This document shows positions 1-8,894 of a stretch of 64,000 bases of DNA, one piece after another. The position numbers were made by a program, and so were the translations under genes. The DNA comes from Marinomonas sp. KMM3893 (GTDB taxonomy: Bacteria > Pseudomonadota > Gammaproteobacteria > Pseudomonadales > Marinomonadaceae), in the NCBI RefSeq assembly GCF_004352855.1, contig NZ_SJSC01000002.1, forward strand, positions 248,001 to 312,000. Reading direction: 5' to 3'. Each line of letters begins with the position of its first letter. Position 1 is the stretch's first letter. The notes beneath the pieces are model-generated. The model had not been told where the DNA came from. It saw only the letters and a program-made list of their open reading frames with translations, and ran no database searches.

Positions 1-470
1 TACTTCTATTGGCCTGCATTCTTCTCATTCTAATTGATATTCTGTTGCGAGAATTTGGTATTAGCTTTGGTGGCTCCGAAGAAATTTCTGGTTATGTCAT
101 GGCGTCTATTTCTAGTTGGGGGATCTGCTATGCCTTAACGGAAAAAGCGCATGTTCGTATTGATGTTATAAGGAATAAGTCCAAAGCAGCTGGTCGTTCT
201 TTATCTGATCTTGTTGCTTTGTGTGCAACGTCATTTGTAGCTATTTATGCCGCTTATTATGTAATTCCTGTTGTTGAAAAAACGCTTAAGAGACAGTCCC
301 TTGCAAATACATCTTTAGAGACCCCTTTAATCATTCCTCAATTCTTTTGGATGGCTGGTTGGATTTGGTTTGCGATTACTTCATGTGTTTTGCTGCTTTG
401 TGCCGTGTATTTGGCTGTTCAGCATAAGCACGACCAGATAGATGACATTATTGGCACGGGGACAGAATAA
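1..470 (+). CDS. TRAP transporter small permease (DctQ type), 5' end cut off
   Basis: This is the four-helix small membrane subunit of a TRAP transporter, which pairs with the large permease to drive sodium-coupled uptake of organic acids. The frame is open to the window edge. The first possible start inside the window is a TTG at 9, but the protein begins in the middle of a helix, so I infer that about 10-25 residues lie upstream. Hydrophobic stretches alternate with the short charged loop around KAHVRIDV, typical of the DctQ family. The stop codon overlaps the ATG of the large permease (TAATG), which indicates translational coupling. The solute-binding protein would be expected just upstream of the window. 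Confidence 0.85.
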   Translation, partial: LLLACILLILIDILLREFGISFGGSEEISGYVMASISSWGICYALTEKAHVRIDVIRNKSKAAGRSLSDLVALCATSFVAIYAAYYVIPVVEKTLKRQSLANTSLETPLIIPQFFWMAGWIWFAITSCVLLLCAVYLAVQHKHDQIDDIIGTGTE

Positions 471-1750
471 TGCTTCCTTTTACATTTTTTGGCCTTTTGG
501 GGCTGCTTGCATTATCGATACCTGTCGGCATTGTGCTGTTTCTTTTGGCGTTTGGTATAGATACCTTTTTTAGCCCTTTCCCATTAATGAGAGGCTTGGG
601 GCAAGTCTTATGGTCCTCTTCTAATCATGCCACTTTGATTGCGGTGCCTCTATTTGTCTTGATTGGTGAGATTTTATTGCGTAGCGGTGTCGCCCAAAGG
701 ACTTATGGTGCACTCAATGCGTGGGTTTCTTGGTTACCTGGCGGTTTGATTCACGCCAATATAGCGACTGCAACCATGTTTTCGGCGACGTCTGGATCGT
801 CTGTAGCAACCGCCGCGACAGTAGCCACTGTTGCGACACCTCAAGCTGAAAAATTAGGCTACGACCAACGCCTGTTTACTGGGTCAATTGCTGCTGGTGG
901 TACTTTGGGTATTTTAATTCCGCCATCAATCAATTTGATTGTGTACGGTTTTTTAACCGAGAGCTCGATTCCGAAGTTGTTTTTAGCTGGCATTGTTCCA
1001 GGTATCAGTATGGCGCTGATGTTTATGATAGTGACCGTGATTATCTGTTCTATCTGGCCACGTCTAGGAGGGCCAAAACAGCATAGTAGTTGGAAAGAAA
1101 AAATTGTTGCTCTGAAGTCTCTTTTACCAGTGTTGGTTTTGCTATTTAGTATCGTGGGTTCCATCTATTTAGGTTGGGCGACGCCGACTGAGGCTGCAGC
1201 CATAGGTGTGTTGATTTCGATTCTGTTGGCGGTGGCTTACAAAGCATTTTCAAAGAAAATGCTGCTCGATAGTTTATCGGGCACGATCCGAATTACTGCG
1301 ATGATCATGTTGGTGGTATTAGGTGCCTATGTTCTCAATTTCGCTTTGACGGCAGCGGGCGTGGGACGCACCTTACAAGACCTATTAACTGGCCTTGGGC
1401 TCAGCGCCTTGATGACCTTGTTGATCATAGTGGTGATGTACATCGTATTAGGCTTTTTTATTGAAACACTTTCCTTGATGGTCGCGACTATTCCGATCGT
1501 TGTTCCCATTATTGTGGAGCTAGGCTATGACAAAATTTGGTTTGGTATTTTAATGATCATTTTGGTCGAGATGGCGCTTATTACACCACCTGTAGGTCTC
1601 AATTTATACGTTGTTAACTCCGCTCGGAAAAATGGCAAGATCACAGATGTGGTTATGGGGAGCTTGCCTTATGTTGGAGTAATGATTTTGATGATAATTC
1701 TGTTGATCATCTACCCAAGTATCTCTCTTTATTTACCTGATAATTTTTAA
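470..1750 (+). CDS. TRAP transporter large permease (DctM type)
   Basis: This is the large transport subunit of a TRAP system, located in the inner membrane. At 426 residues it has the usual DctM length, with about 12 hydrophobic segments. It shows the family hallmarks near the middle, including the stretch GTLGILIPPSINLIVYG and a later segment reading LITPPVGLNLYVV. Its ATG overlaps the stop of the small permease by one base. It is followed 9 bases later by a DUF2848 gene and then an amidase, so the imported compound is probably a carboxylate or amide handled by those enzymes. That substrate is inferred from context only. Confidence 0.93.
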   Translation: MLPFTFFGLLGLLALSIPVGIVLFLLAFGIDTFFSPFPLMRGLGQVLWSSSNHATLIAVPLFVLIGEILLRSGVAQRTYGALNAWVSWLPGGLIHANIATATMFSATSGSSVATAATVATVATPQAEKLGYDQRLFTGSIAAGGTLGILIPPSINLIVYGFLTESSIPKLFLAGIVPGISMALMFMIVTVIICSIWPRLGGPKQHSSWKEKIVALKSLLPVLVLLFSIVGSIYLGWATPTEAAAIGVLISILLAVAYKAFSKKMLLDSLSGTIRITAMIMLVVLGAYVLNFALTAAGVGRTLQDLLTGLGLSALMTLLIIVVMYIVLGFFIETLSLMVATIPIVVPIIVELGYDKIWFGILMIILVEMALITPPVGLNLYVVNSARKNGKITDVVMGSLPYVGVMILMIILLIIYPSISLYLPDNF

Positions 1751-1758
1751 GGATCACC

Positions 1759-2412
1759 ATGCTATTTACTGTGAATGAAAGCACAAAACAAATTGATATC
1801 AAGCATCTTGTTGTTGCAGGTTGGACCGCAAGAGATATGAAGTTTGTCCAAGAACATATCGATGAATTGGTGGAAATCGGTGTCGCGCCACCTTCGACCG
1901 TGCCGCTGTTTTACCGTGCATCTAACTTACTTGTAACACAAGACCCCGTTGTCGAGGTGTTGAGTGGCGACACTTCCGGCGAAGTTGAGCCATTAATTAT
2001 CAAGGCAGAAGGAAAATTATGGTTAGGTGTTGGCTCGGATCACACTGATAGAAAGTTAGAGGCCTTTTCTGTCGCTCACTCAAAGCAAGTATCGGTTAAG
2101 CCTGTGTCGTCTACGTTATGGGATTTTGATGAAGTTGCTGATCACCTGGATGCGTTGCTCATTGAATCCTGGGTTGATGAAGGAGAAGGTTGGACACAAT
2201 ATCAAAAGGGATCTTTAGCCAATATTCGTCCTTTAATGGAATTGGTAGAGCAAAGTAATTTGTCAGAAGGTAGTGCTATGTTATGCGGAACTTGCCCAGC
2301 GATTGGCGGTGTTCGTCGTACGGAAAAATTTCGCATGAGTATTCATGATCCTATTTTGAATCGTACGATTGAATGCGAGTACACCACCAAAGAATTGCCA
2401 ATAGTGAGTTAA
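1759..2412 (+). CDS. DUF2848 family protein
   Basis: This 217-residue cytoplasmic protein has no signal peptide or membrane segment. The sequence fits the DUF2848 family, whose members are often found beside amidases and uptake systems. The central part (around residues 85-100, LWLGVGSDHTDRKLEA) and the C-terminal part (GSAMLCGTCPAIGGVR) look like the conserved blocks. The second block recalls the fumarylacetoacetate-hydrolase fold, but that is inference. It lies 8 bases after the TRAP large permease and 3 bases before the amidase, so it belongs to the same transcript and probably the same catabolic route. The reaction is unknown. Confidence 0.75.
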   Translation: MLFTVNESTKQIDIKHLVVAGWTARDMKFVQEHIDELVEIGVAPPSTVPLFYRASNLLVTQDPVVEVLSGDTSGEVEPLIIKAEGKLWLGVGSDHTDRKLEAFSVAHSKQVSVKPVSSTLWDFDEVADHLDALLIESWVDEGEGWTQYQKGSLANIRPLMELVEQSNLSEGSAMLCGTCPAIGGVRRTEKFRMSIHDPILNRTIECEYTTKELPIVS

Positions 2413-2415
2413 TTC

Positions 2416-3690
2416 ATGACACAAATAAAATCATCTGGCTTTGCTTGGCAGGGCCGCAAGTTGAATGCCAAGTGGAAAAGCGCTTTAGATATTCTTGATA
2501 CAAAAGGCCAAGCCGTTTTCACTGAGCTTTTTGATTATGTTGAGCCTCAGCAAGGGCCTTTGAACGGGGCGATTATCTCAATCAAAGACCTATTCCAAGT
2601 GCAAGGCTATAAAACCCAAGCGGGTTCAGTGTTTATTGATCCCCAACTTGCTGGGGAAGATGCTGCCGCCGTTGCTTTATTAAGAAAAGCAGGTGCGAGT
2701 TTCTTAGGCCACACAAATATGACGGAATTGGCCTATTCGGGGTTGGGGCTTAATCCCCATTATGGCACGCCAGATAACCCTATTAAGCCAGGACGCATTA
2801 CGGGTGGTTCGACCAGCGGTGGCGCCGCGTCGGTAGCGTTGGGCGTTGTCGATGCTGCGTTAGGAACGGATACCGGTGGCTCCTTACGTATACCAGCAGC
2901 TTTCTGTGGCTTAACAGGTTTTAAACCCTCAGAACAGACCGTATCGAGACAAGGTTGCCTACCATTGTCTGATTCTCTGGATTCAGTTGGCCCATTAGCC
3001 AATACAGTGGAAGAATGTGAATTGTTGTGGTATCTGCTATCAGAAGCGTCTGAATCAACGGCAACCCCAACTCATACAGATCTCTCGCAGTTGACTCTTG
3101 TTATACCAAGTAATTTTGGTATGGATGGCTTGGATGTTGTGGTTGAACAAGGTTTCGAACATGCAATAGCGCGTCTTGAAGCCTCAGGGGTGAAGGTTGA
3201 GCGGCGTGCTGTTGAGGCTTTCGAAGACTATAAAAAATTGCCTGTATGGCAATTCTCAGCGTTTGAATGCCAAGCTTATTATGGTTCGCGTTATGCTTTG
3301 GCAGAAGCTGAAATTGATCCTCGTGTGGCGTCTCGTATTGCCCGCGCGGCAACGATTAGCGAGAAAGAGTTTCAACAAACTCAAATGGCTCGACAAGCGT
3401 TTATTCAGCGGATGGCAATTGAGGAGCCTAATACAGTATTTTTACTGCCTACTGTGGCCATTGTTGCGCCCAAGTTATCTGATTTTTCACAAGATGCAGA
3501 ATACGACCGTTTAAACTTATTGTGCTTGCGTAACACATCGTTGGCGAATGTGCTGAATGGTTGCAGTATCTCTTTGCCATTATGCTATCAGAATGAACCT
3601 ATGGGGTTTATGCTGACGGCAGGTAATGGAATGGATCAGCAGATTCTTGACTTAGCAAAAGCGTTGAAGCCCATTGTCACTATGTCGTAG
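2416..3690 (+). CDS. Amidase (amidase signature family)
   Basis: This serine hydrolase of the amidase signature family cleaves a C-N amide bond. The Ser-cisSer-Lys triad can be read: Lys57 in ISIKDLF, Ser132 in the glycine-rich GGSTSGG loop and Ser156 in TDTGGSLRIPA. The 24-residue spacing between the two serines is the usual one. The 424-residue length is typical of the family and shorter than GatA. No gatB or gatC is nearby, so a role in tRNA amidation is unlikely. It is the last gene of the TRAP-DUF2848-amidase run, and a terminator follows at 3720. The substrate amide is not known. Confidence 0.88.
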   Translation: MTQIKSSGFAWQGRKLNAKWKSALDILDTKGQAVFTELFDYVEPQQGPLNGAIISIKDLFQVQGYKTQAGSVFIDPQLAGEDAAAVALLRKAGASFLGHTNMTELAYSGLGLNPHYGTPDNPIKPGRITGGSTSGGAASVALGVVDAALGTDTGGSLRIPAAFCGLTGFKPSEQTVSRQGCLPLSDSLDSVGPLANTVEECELLWYLLSEASESTATPTHTDLSQLTLVIPSNFGMDGLDVVVEQGFEHAIARLEASGVKVERRAVEAFEDYKKLPVWQFSAFECQAYYGSRYALAEAEIDPRVASRIARAATISEKEFQQTQMARQAFIQRMAIEEPNTVFLLPTVAIVAPKLSDFSQDAEYDRLNLLCLRNTSLANVLNGCSISLPLCYQNEPMGFMLTAGNGMDQQILDLAKALKPIVTMS

Positions 3691-3719
3691 TTGATTCTAC
3701 GAGTGTCCCATTGACTCTA

Positions 3720-3747
3720 AAAAGCTTGGTATTCGCCAAGCTTTTTT
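3720..3747. terminator. Terminator between the amidase and a convergent LysR gene
   Basis: The arms AAAAGCTTGG and CCAAGCTTTT pair around a six-base loop, and T and A runs lie on the outer sides. The hairpin can therefore stop transcripts from both convergent genes. Confidence 0.8.
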
Positions 3748-3761
3748 ATTTCTAGAAACCG

Positions 3762-4655
3762 CTATTTGTTGTAGTTCTGTGCGGAGATAACCGCAATATT
3801 AGTGACCACCTCTGCAATGGGATTAAATGGCGTATTGGAATAAGATGCCGTAAATGCTAAGTCGCTAGGCGTCCAAATGGCCCTCAATCTGCGCAGTTTT
3901 CCGTCGGCTAGTTCTTTTTCTATCATGACGTTGGGTATGGTAGAAATACCGACGGCGTTAACCGCCAAACTGAGGCAAGCGGCTAGCGAAGTGGACGCGA
4001 AAAAGTTGACGGGAGCCCCTTCTAATTCACGAAATTTCTGTGCGATTTCAATGTAAGGTTTGGTGGAGCGTGCATAAGTCACAATCGGCCATGGTGCAAG
4101 CTCTTCTAGGTAAAGCAAACGATCTGGCAGCTCAAGAGTGGGGCTGGCAACCCAGGATAAAGAGAAAGTACAGAGCGCTCGATTTACAATATAGGGTTCT
4201 GAAATAGGCCCCATCAAGAAGGCCAGATCGAGCGTTCGGTCTTTAATGCCCTCAGCCAAAGAGCTGGTCACATCAACGGTTAGTTCCACATTAAGTTTCG
4301 GCATTTCTTGGTGGAGTTGTGCCAAAAAATCTGGCAACCAAGTGTTCACTATGGTTTCTGATACCCCTAGTCGCAAGACCCCAGAATAGGTGCTAGAAAC
4401 ATCCGCCTGTTTTCTAAGTTGCTCAGATTGATAGAGAATTTTTTCCGCATAAGGGAGTAATTCTTTTCCTTTTGGTGTCAATATGATGGGACTTGAACCG
4501 CCTTCTCTTTCAAAGAGCTTCACCCCCAATTCTTGCTCAAGACCGGCAATGCGAGCTGAAATAGCGGGCTGGGTAGTATGAAGGCGCTCAGCGGCTTTAC
4601 GGAAATTGCCTAAAGAGGCTACCCAAACAAAGGTTTCTAGTCGCTTATAATTCAC
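3762..4655 (-). CDS. LysR-type transcriptional regulator
   Basis: This is a LysR-family regulator. An N-terminal helix-turn-helix (NFRKAAERLHTTQPAISARI) is followed by the usual substrate-sensing domain. I chose the GTG at 4655, giving 297 residues starting VNYKRLETFVWV, because the family starts 5-10 residues before the helix-turn-helix. The reading frame extends 38 residues further upstream to an ATG at 4769, but that extension is not LysR-like. A weak GGA lies before the GTG. The gene is convergent with the TRAP-amidase run and is a reasonable candidate regulator of it, although the direct target is not shown. Confidence 0.85.
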   Translation of the reverse strand: MNYKRLETFVWVASLGNFRKAAERLHTTQPAISARIAGLEQELGVKLFEREGGSSPIILTPKGKELLPYAEKILYQSEQLRKQADVSSTYSGVLRLGVSETIVNTWLPDFLAQLHQEMPKLNVELTVDVTSSLAEGIKDRTLDLAFLMGPISEPYIVNRALCTFSLSWVASPTLELPDRLLYLEELAPWPIVTYARSTKPYIEIAQKFRELEGAPVNFFASTSLAACLSLAVNAVGISTIPNVMIEKELADGKLRRLRAIWTPSDLAFTASYSNTPFNPIAEVVTNIAVISAQNYNK

Positions 4656-4824
4656 GTTGTTATTCCAGTGAGTAATGAAGTGGAGATAATAAATAAGAAG
4701 GTATTGAGCAAAAGAGTATAAGCCCCATGATGTTTCGGCAATCTTTTCGTTAAGTATTGCGAGAGTCATAGGTCTGGCATAAAGCTTGCGTTATGCTGTT
4801 GTAAACTTAAGAGACGATGTAAAA

Positions 4825-5415
4825 ATGAACAAACTAATTACCTTATTATTAAAGGGTTTGGTGGCGGTGTTACCGATCAGCCTGACCGTCTATTTGATTT
4901 ATTGGTTATTGGCGACGGGCGAGAAAATAGCCAAGCCAGTGATCACTTGGATTCTTCCTGACGCCTTGTACTTTCCAGGTTTTGGCTTATTGGCTACGCT
5001 GGGCGCTTTGATTTTGATTGGCTTCTTGGTCAATCTGTATGGCATTCGCTATCTAGTGAAGTTAAGCCAGAATATTTTCGAGCGTATCCCGTTAGTAAAA
5101 TCCATTTATGGGGCGTTTAAAGACATGATGACGGTCTTTAATTTGTCCGAAAAGAAAGAAATGAAAAGCGTTGTTTCGTTAGAGTGGAATGGCGCTCAGG
5201 TCATTGGCTTTATCACAGGTGAAAAAACCGGAGAGAGACTGTTCGGTGATCAAAACCTTGTGGGCGTGTATGTGCCATTGAGCTATCAAATTGGTGGTAT
5301 CACCTTGTACATTTCTCGCGATCGCTTAACCGAACTGGAGATTGGCGTGGAAGAAGCCATGCGCCTAGCATTGACCGCTGGCATCCAATCGTCAAAAGAA
5401 GGCCCTAAGGCCTAA
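4825..5415 (+). CDS. DUF502 family inner-membrane protein
   Basis: This 196-residue DUF502 protein has two N-terminal transmembrane helices (LLLKGLVAVLPISLTVYLIYWL and a second near residues 45-70). A soluble domain with the family blocks PLVKSIYGAFKDMM and VYVPLSYQIGG follows. The start is the ATG at 4825, whose product begins MNKLITLL; an in-frame codon 39 bases upstream would only add non-conserved residues. The function is unknown. It is transcribed divergently from the LysR gene and converges on the deaminase operon, so it is probably a single-gene unit. Confidence 0.85.
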   Translation: MNKLITLLLKGLVAVLPISLTVYLIYWLLATGEKIAKPVITWILPDALYFPGFGLLATLGALILIGFLVNLYGIRYLVKLSQNIFERIPLVKSIYGAFKDMMTVFNLSEKKEMKSVVSLEWNGAQVIGFITGEKTGERLFGDQNLVGVYVPLSYQIGGITLYISRDRLTELEIGVEEAMRLALTAGIQSSKEGPKA

Positions 5416-5417
5416 CA

Positions 5418-5456
5418 ACAAGGCAAGCGGCCCTCGTTTCTTACCGCTTGCCTTGT
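5418..5456. terminator. Perfect 13-bp hairpin without a U tract between convergent genes
   Basis: ACAAGGCAAGCGG at 5418-5430 pairs perfectly with 5444-5456 across a 13-base loop. It sits between the stop codons of the DUF502 gene and the deaminase gene. Neither strand has a T run after the stem, so it may block or stabilise transcript ends rather than act as a classical intrinsic terminator. Confidence 0.5.
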
Positions 5457-5462
5457 GTCCGC

Positions 5463-5939
5463 TTACCAGACTCCAGCGTGAAGGGCTGCGGCATCGTCTT
5501 CTAAGACGGGGCCGATTACTTCTGTGTCTCTTTGGCCAGATGCAAAGACGGTACGGCAAGGCAGTGCGAGTGTTGGGTTCTCTGGGTGATTGCCAGTAAT
5601 CGCTTTTAAGCGCTCTTCACTTAAGCCATAAACCACGCGTCCGACGCCCGCCCAGTAAATTGCGCCAGCACACATAGCACAAGGTTCTGCTGAAACAAAC
5701 AAGGTGCATTGGTTCAAGAAATCTGGACGGTACGCTTTGCTAGCACGAGTCATAATAATGCGCTCAGCGTGACCGGTCATGTCCAGATCGGGCAAATAAC
5801 CATTTACCTGATCCATCAACACCTTTCCTGTGGCATCCACCAATACGGCGGAAAAAGGATGGATACCTTGTTGTTTCGCCTCATTGGCTAACTGAAAGCT
5901 GTATCGTAAATGTTGTTCATCTTGCGAGGTTAATAACAT
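5463..5939 (-). CDS. Nucleoside/nucleobase deaminase (cytidine deaminase-like)
   Basis: This zinc-dependent deaminase of the CDA superfamily (CMP/dCMP and guanine deaminase branch) shows His57 and Glu59 in the HAE motif and Cys87 and Cys90 in PCAMC. These are the zinc ligands and proton shuttle. At 158 residues it matches the short nucleoside deaminases. It is the last gene of a leftward operon with an ABC importer, starting 12 bases after the permease gene. This suggests that the imported compound is an amino-substituted purine, pyrimidine or similar heterocycle that is deaminated after entry. The exact substrate (guanine, cytosine or another) cannot be told from the sequence. Confidence 0.85.
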   Translation of the reverse strand: MLLTSQDEQHLRYSFQLANEAKQQGIHPFSAVLVDATGKVLMDQVNGYLPDLDMTGHAERIIMTRASKAYRPDFLNQCTLFVSAEPCAMCAGAIYWAGVGRVVYGLSEERLKAITGNHPENPTLALPCRTVFASGQRDTEVIGPVLEDDAAALHAGVW

Positions 5940-5951
5940 GTCTTCTCCTGG

Positions 5952-6755
5952 TTATTTTTTCTTCGGCAAACTCCACGGAAACAGCCAAAGCTGTAGCCAT
6001 TGCACGGATTTAAACAGTAATAAACTGATGGCTGATAGAAAGATTAAGCCAGCGAATGCTTGAGGGATTTTAAAGAAGGAGGTAGAAAATTGAATGAAAT
6101 ACCCCAGACCTTGTTCTGCTGCAACAAACTCCGCCACGACGGCACCAATGATCGCCAGCGTAATCGATACCCGTAAGCCACTGAAAATATGAGGAATCGC
6201 ATAGGGAATACGAATTTGCCAGGTTTCACGATAACGAGGTGCCCGCAGAGATTGGCTTAACTCGATTAATTCTGGTGGTGTTTCCAACATGCCAGTGGTG
6301 GTTGAGACCACCAAAGGAAAGAAGGTGATTAAACAGGTAATGAGCACCCGTGAAGGGTCATCGGTGCCCATCAATACAATGATCAAGGGCGCAACCGCGA
6401 CCACGGGAGTGGATTGAATAACGATGAGGGCCGGATACAAGGTGCGGTTTAATAGCTCAGAGCGAATCATCCCTATCGACAGTGGCAAGCTAATGAGAAT
6501 AGACAAGCCAAAGCCCATTAAAGCGACCCGTAAGGTTGCCCATAAGTGAGTCATCCAGCGGGAGAATTCGACGTTAAAAAAGGCTTCTACAATCGCAGAC
6601 GGGGAAGGCAAAATATATTGTGGTACTTGCCCTAGGCGACAAATTAGCTCCCACAGGATAATTAAGCTAATGAAAAACAGAGCCGGTGCGAAACGGTAAC
6701 CTTGTTTGCTTAGCCACTGGAGAGCCGTTCGTTTAGGCACGGGTGATTGGTTCAT
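5952..6755 (-). CDS. ABC transporter permease (SsuC/TauC/ThiX type)
   Basis: This 267-residue inner-membrane permease has about six transmembrane helices. It contains the EAA loop region (SLRAPRYRETWQIRIPYAIPHIFSGLR, split by the usual glycine) that docks to the ATPase. It belongs to the nitrate/sulfonate/taurine/pyrimidine-precursor group of binding-protein-dependent importers. Its start lies inside the end of the ATPase gene (23-base overlap), so the two are probably translationally coupled. The substrate is not determined by the permease sequence. The downstream deaminase points to a nitrogenous base. Confidence 0.9.
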   Translation of the reverse strand: MNQSPVPKRTALQWLSKQGYRFAPALFFISLIILWELICRLGQVPQYILPSPSAIVEAFFNVEFSRWMTHLWATLRVALMGFGLSILISLPLSIGMIRSELLNRTLYPALIVIQSTPVVAVAPLIIVLMGTDDPSRVLITCLITFFPLVVSTTTGMLETPPELIELSQSLRAPRYRETWQIRIPYAIPHIFSGLRVSITLAIIGAVVAEFVAAEQGLGYFIQFSTSFFKIPQAFAGLIFLSAISLLLFKSVQWLQLWLFPWSLPKKK

Positions 6756-7533
6756 AAATATGCCCTCGAATGATGTTAGTAAGTTCAGAAAAGCGTGGGG
6801 AGTTAATGGTGTCAGAGCTTCGCGGTCTGGGCAGGTCGACGTCGATTAAATCCAGCACAGTACCAGGGCGCTTGCTCATGACCAGAATACGGTCAGCCAA
6901 CAGCACGGCCTCGCTAATAGAGTGAGTGATAAACAGCACGGTTTTGGGGTGGTCGCGCCAAATATCTAACAGATCGAAACCTATTTGTTCTCGTGTGAGA
7001 GCATCGAGTGCGGAAAAAGGCTCGTCCATCAGCAGAATGTCAGGGTTTAACAACAAGGCGCGCACTATGCCAACCCGTTGCTGCATGCCCCCTGAAAGTT
7101 CTTCTGGCATTTTGTCGGCAAAGGCACCCAGCCCAGTCATTTGCAACAGCTCATCGGCGCGCTTTTTATCTTCTTCTCTGACTCGGCCATATTTGTGTTT
7201 TAAGGGAAACAGAACATTCTTTTTTACCGTTAGCCAAGGCAACAAATTCGGCTTTTGAAACACTATCCCTACGTCATCACGAGGCTCTGTTACTGGTCGA
7301 TTAAACACAGAAACCTCCCCGTGGCTTGGTATTAACAGGCCCGATACCATGCGTAATAGGGTGGATTTGCCACAGCCAGAAGGCCCGACAACCGCCACAA
7401 ATTCATGGCGATGGATATCCAGATCGATGGCTTGTACTGCCATGGGAGCTTGCGGGTCTGGGTCATAGCGATGGCCTACGTTTTTCATGCTAACGTAAGC
7501 TTGCAGGCTGTTTTTTTCGTTTGATTCAGTCAT
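6733..7533 (-). CDS. ABC transporter ATP-binding protein
   Basis: This ATPase energises the importer. Walker A is GPSGCGKST at residues 50-58, the signature LSGGMQQR begins at 146, and Walker B is ILLMDE at 166-171, followed by the D-loop SALD. All motifs are intact. The 266-residue length and the sequence place it with the SsuB/TauB/ThiZ type. It lies between the binding-protein gene (30 bases upstream) and the permease gene, which it overlaps. It is cytoplasmic and attached to the membrane through the permease. Confidence 0.92.
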   Translation of the reverse strand: MTESNEKNSLQAYVSMKNVGHRYDPDPQAPMAVQAIDLDIHRHEFVAVVGPSGCGKSTLLRMVSGLLIPSHGEVSVFNRPVTEPRDDVGIVFQKPNLLPWLTVKKNVLFPLKHKYGRVREEDKKRADELLQMTGLGAFADKMPEELSGGMQQRVGIVRALLLNPDILLMDEPFSALDALTREQIGFDLLDIWRDHPKTVLFITHSISEAVLLADRILVMSKRPGTVLDLIDVDLPRPRSSDTINSPRFSELTNIIRGHIYEPITRA

Positions 7534-7562
7534 TTATTCTCTTCCCTTCAATTCGTCGTGGC

Positions 7563-8555
7563 TTAGTCGTGGCTTGGTATGAAAGCTCGGTTGACGACTG
7601 TCTCAGGATCGAGTGAATCCAGGCTGAGGTTATTTGCCTCAGCAACATACTTCCATGTGGCTGCGATGCGCTTTGGTGTCAGCATGCCAAAGCCATCGTG
7701 TTGACTGATCTTGTTAAACACTAAGTTGTGAATACTGGTGATTTGCGCTGCGACAATGTCGGCATCGACTTCGGGCACCATTTTGTGAAGGTCCTGTCCT
7801 GCCTTATCTGGATGTTGGTAGGTGAATTGGATCGATTTTGCATAGGCTTTTATGAAGCGTTTGGCCACGTCTGGGCGTGAGGCTAAGAATTTATCAGACG
7901 CTAATAACGCAGAGCTATAGAGGGATAACCCCCCTTCAGACCAAGGTAATACCTTGATTTCTTTACCTGTTTGCGCGGCTTGTTGTTCGAATAATGCGGT
8001 GTTTGTTACCCAAGCAATAATGGCTTGGGTATTGCCTACCATCAGCATAGGGCCAAGAGCGCCGGGGTCGACTTTGCTTAATTTAATGGAGTCGACTGGC
8101 ACGTTATTTTGTTTGAGCACTAGTGGTAAAAAGGCATTTGAGGAAGTAAAAGGCGAGGTGGCAATTTTCTTGCCCTGTAAGTCTTTAATGCTGTTTATGC
8201 CGCTGTCAGCGAGTACATAAAATGCATGAGGCGCTTCAGTAAAATAAGACATTACGGCACTGACTGGAACATTATCTTGGGCTCTTGCGGCCATCAAGGC
8301 ACCAATATCTGAGCTACCAACGTCTGACTGTCCTGTCGCGAGTTTGGTCACCGCGTCGGTGGAGCCACGGCCGCTGGCTATTTTTACCTCTAAATCGAGT
8401 GCGGCGAAGAAGCCTTCTTGAATACCAACATACACGGGCGCTTTGTCTCCGCCTGGTAACCAATCAAGCTGAAACGTCACCTTGTCAGCAGCGAAAGCAC
8501 TGCCAGTCATGGCGAGGGCCATGATGATCATCGATAAGCGGTTCAATTTTTTCAT
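7563..8555 (-). CDS. ABC transporter substrate-binding protein (NMT1/THI5-like)
   Basis: This periplasmic binding protein has a clear signal peptide ending in GSAFA before ADKVTFQ. The mature part begins VTFQLDWLPGGDKAPVYVG, the typical opening of NMT1/THI5-like proteins, which bind pyrimidine precursors, sulfonates or nitrate-like ligands. A later block, SGRGSTDAVTKLATGQSDVG, is also characteristic. It is the first gene of the operon, with a good Shine-Dalgarno sequence (AGGAGAACAG) just upstream. No TPP riboswitch was seen in the leader, so assignment to thiamine-precursor uptake is not supported. Confidence 0.88.
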   Translation of the reverse strand: MKKLNRLSMIIMALAMTGSAFAADKVTFQLDWLPGGDKAPVYVGIQEGFFAALDLEVKIASGRGSTDAVTKLATGQSDVGSSDIGALMAARAQDNVPVSAVMSYFTEAPHAFYVLADSGINSIKDLQGKKIATSPFTSSNAFLPLVLKQNNVPVDSIKLSKVDPGALGPMLMVGNTQAIIAWVTNTALFEQQAAQTGKEIKVLPWSEGGLSLYSSALLASDKFLASRPDVAKRFIKAYAKSIQFTYQHPDKAGQDLHKMVPEVDADIVAAQITSIHNLVFNKISQHDGFGMLTPKRIAATWKYVAEANNLSLDSLDPETVVNRAFIPSHD

Positions 8556-8894
8556 GGGCTGTTCTCCTTAATATGACGAGTCATAAAGATATCGTTGCAA
8601 CGTTTGTTTCAGTCTGCAAAAAATGAGCCTGTTCTTTTCGCTATTAATGTAAAGGCGCTAACGCAATGAAATATCTATCATTTTTTATAGGGAAGAAGGC
8701 CATGTCTGAGAGACAAAGTGATTTTCTGTGTTTGCGTATCGTCTTTGCACGTAAATAGCGCCACTTAAGACGTCGGTTGCTGGTTACTGGTGCATGAGGT
8801 TTGCGAAGCGCTTTTGTGAAAACTTTTCTTATGAAACATTGGTGCAGTGCGTGTTTTTCTTTATCATGCGCTCTTTTGGTTTAGGGTGATCTTG
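8556..8894. other. Divergent promoter region, no gene recognised
   Basis: This 339-base gap separates the leftward ABC operon from the rightward flavoprotein gene and must hold both promoters. I found no convincing riboswitch, repeat or small gene. A GTG at 8847 in frame with the flavoprotein was judged too far upstream to be its start. Confidence 0.5.

Noticed and set aside
859-1509. Antisense open frames inside the TRAP large permease gene
   Set aside because: They mirror a strongly supported gene and have no ribosome site or domain.
2416-3690. Amidase as GatA of the tRNA amidotransferase
   Set aside because: It is too short, gatB and gatC are absent, and it sits in a transporter cassette.
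8556-8894. TPP riboswitch for the ABC importer
   Set aside because: One CTGAGA-like word occurs, but on the wrong strand and without the partner motifs.
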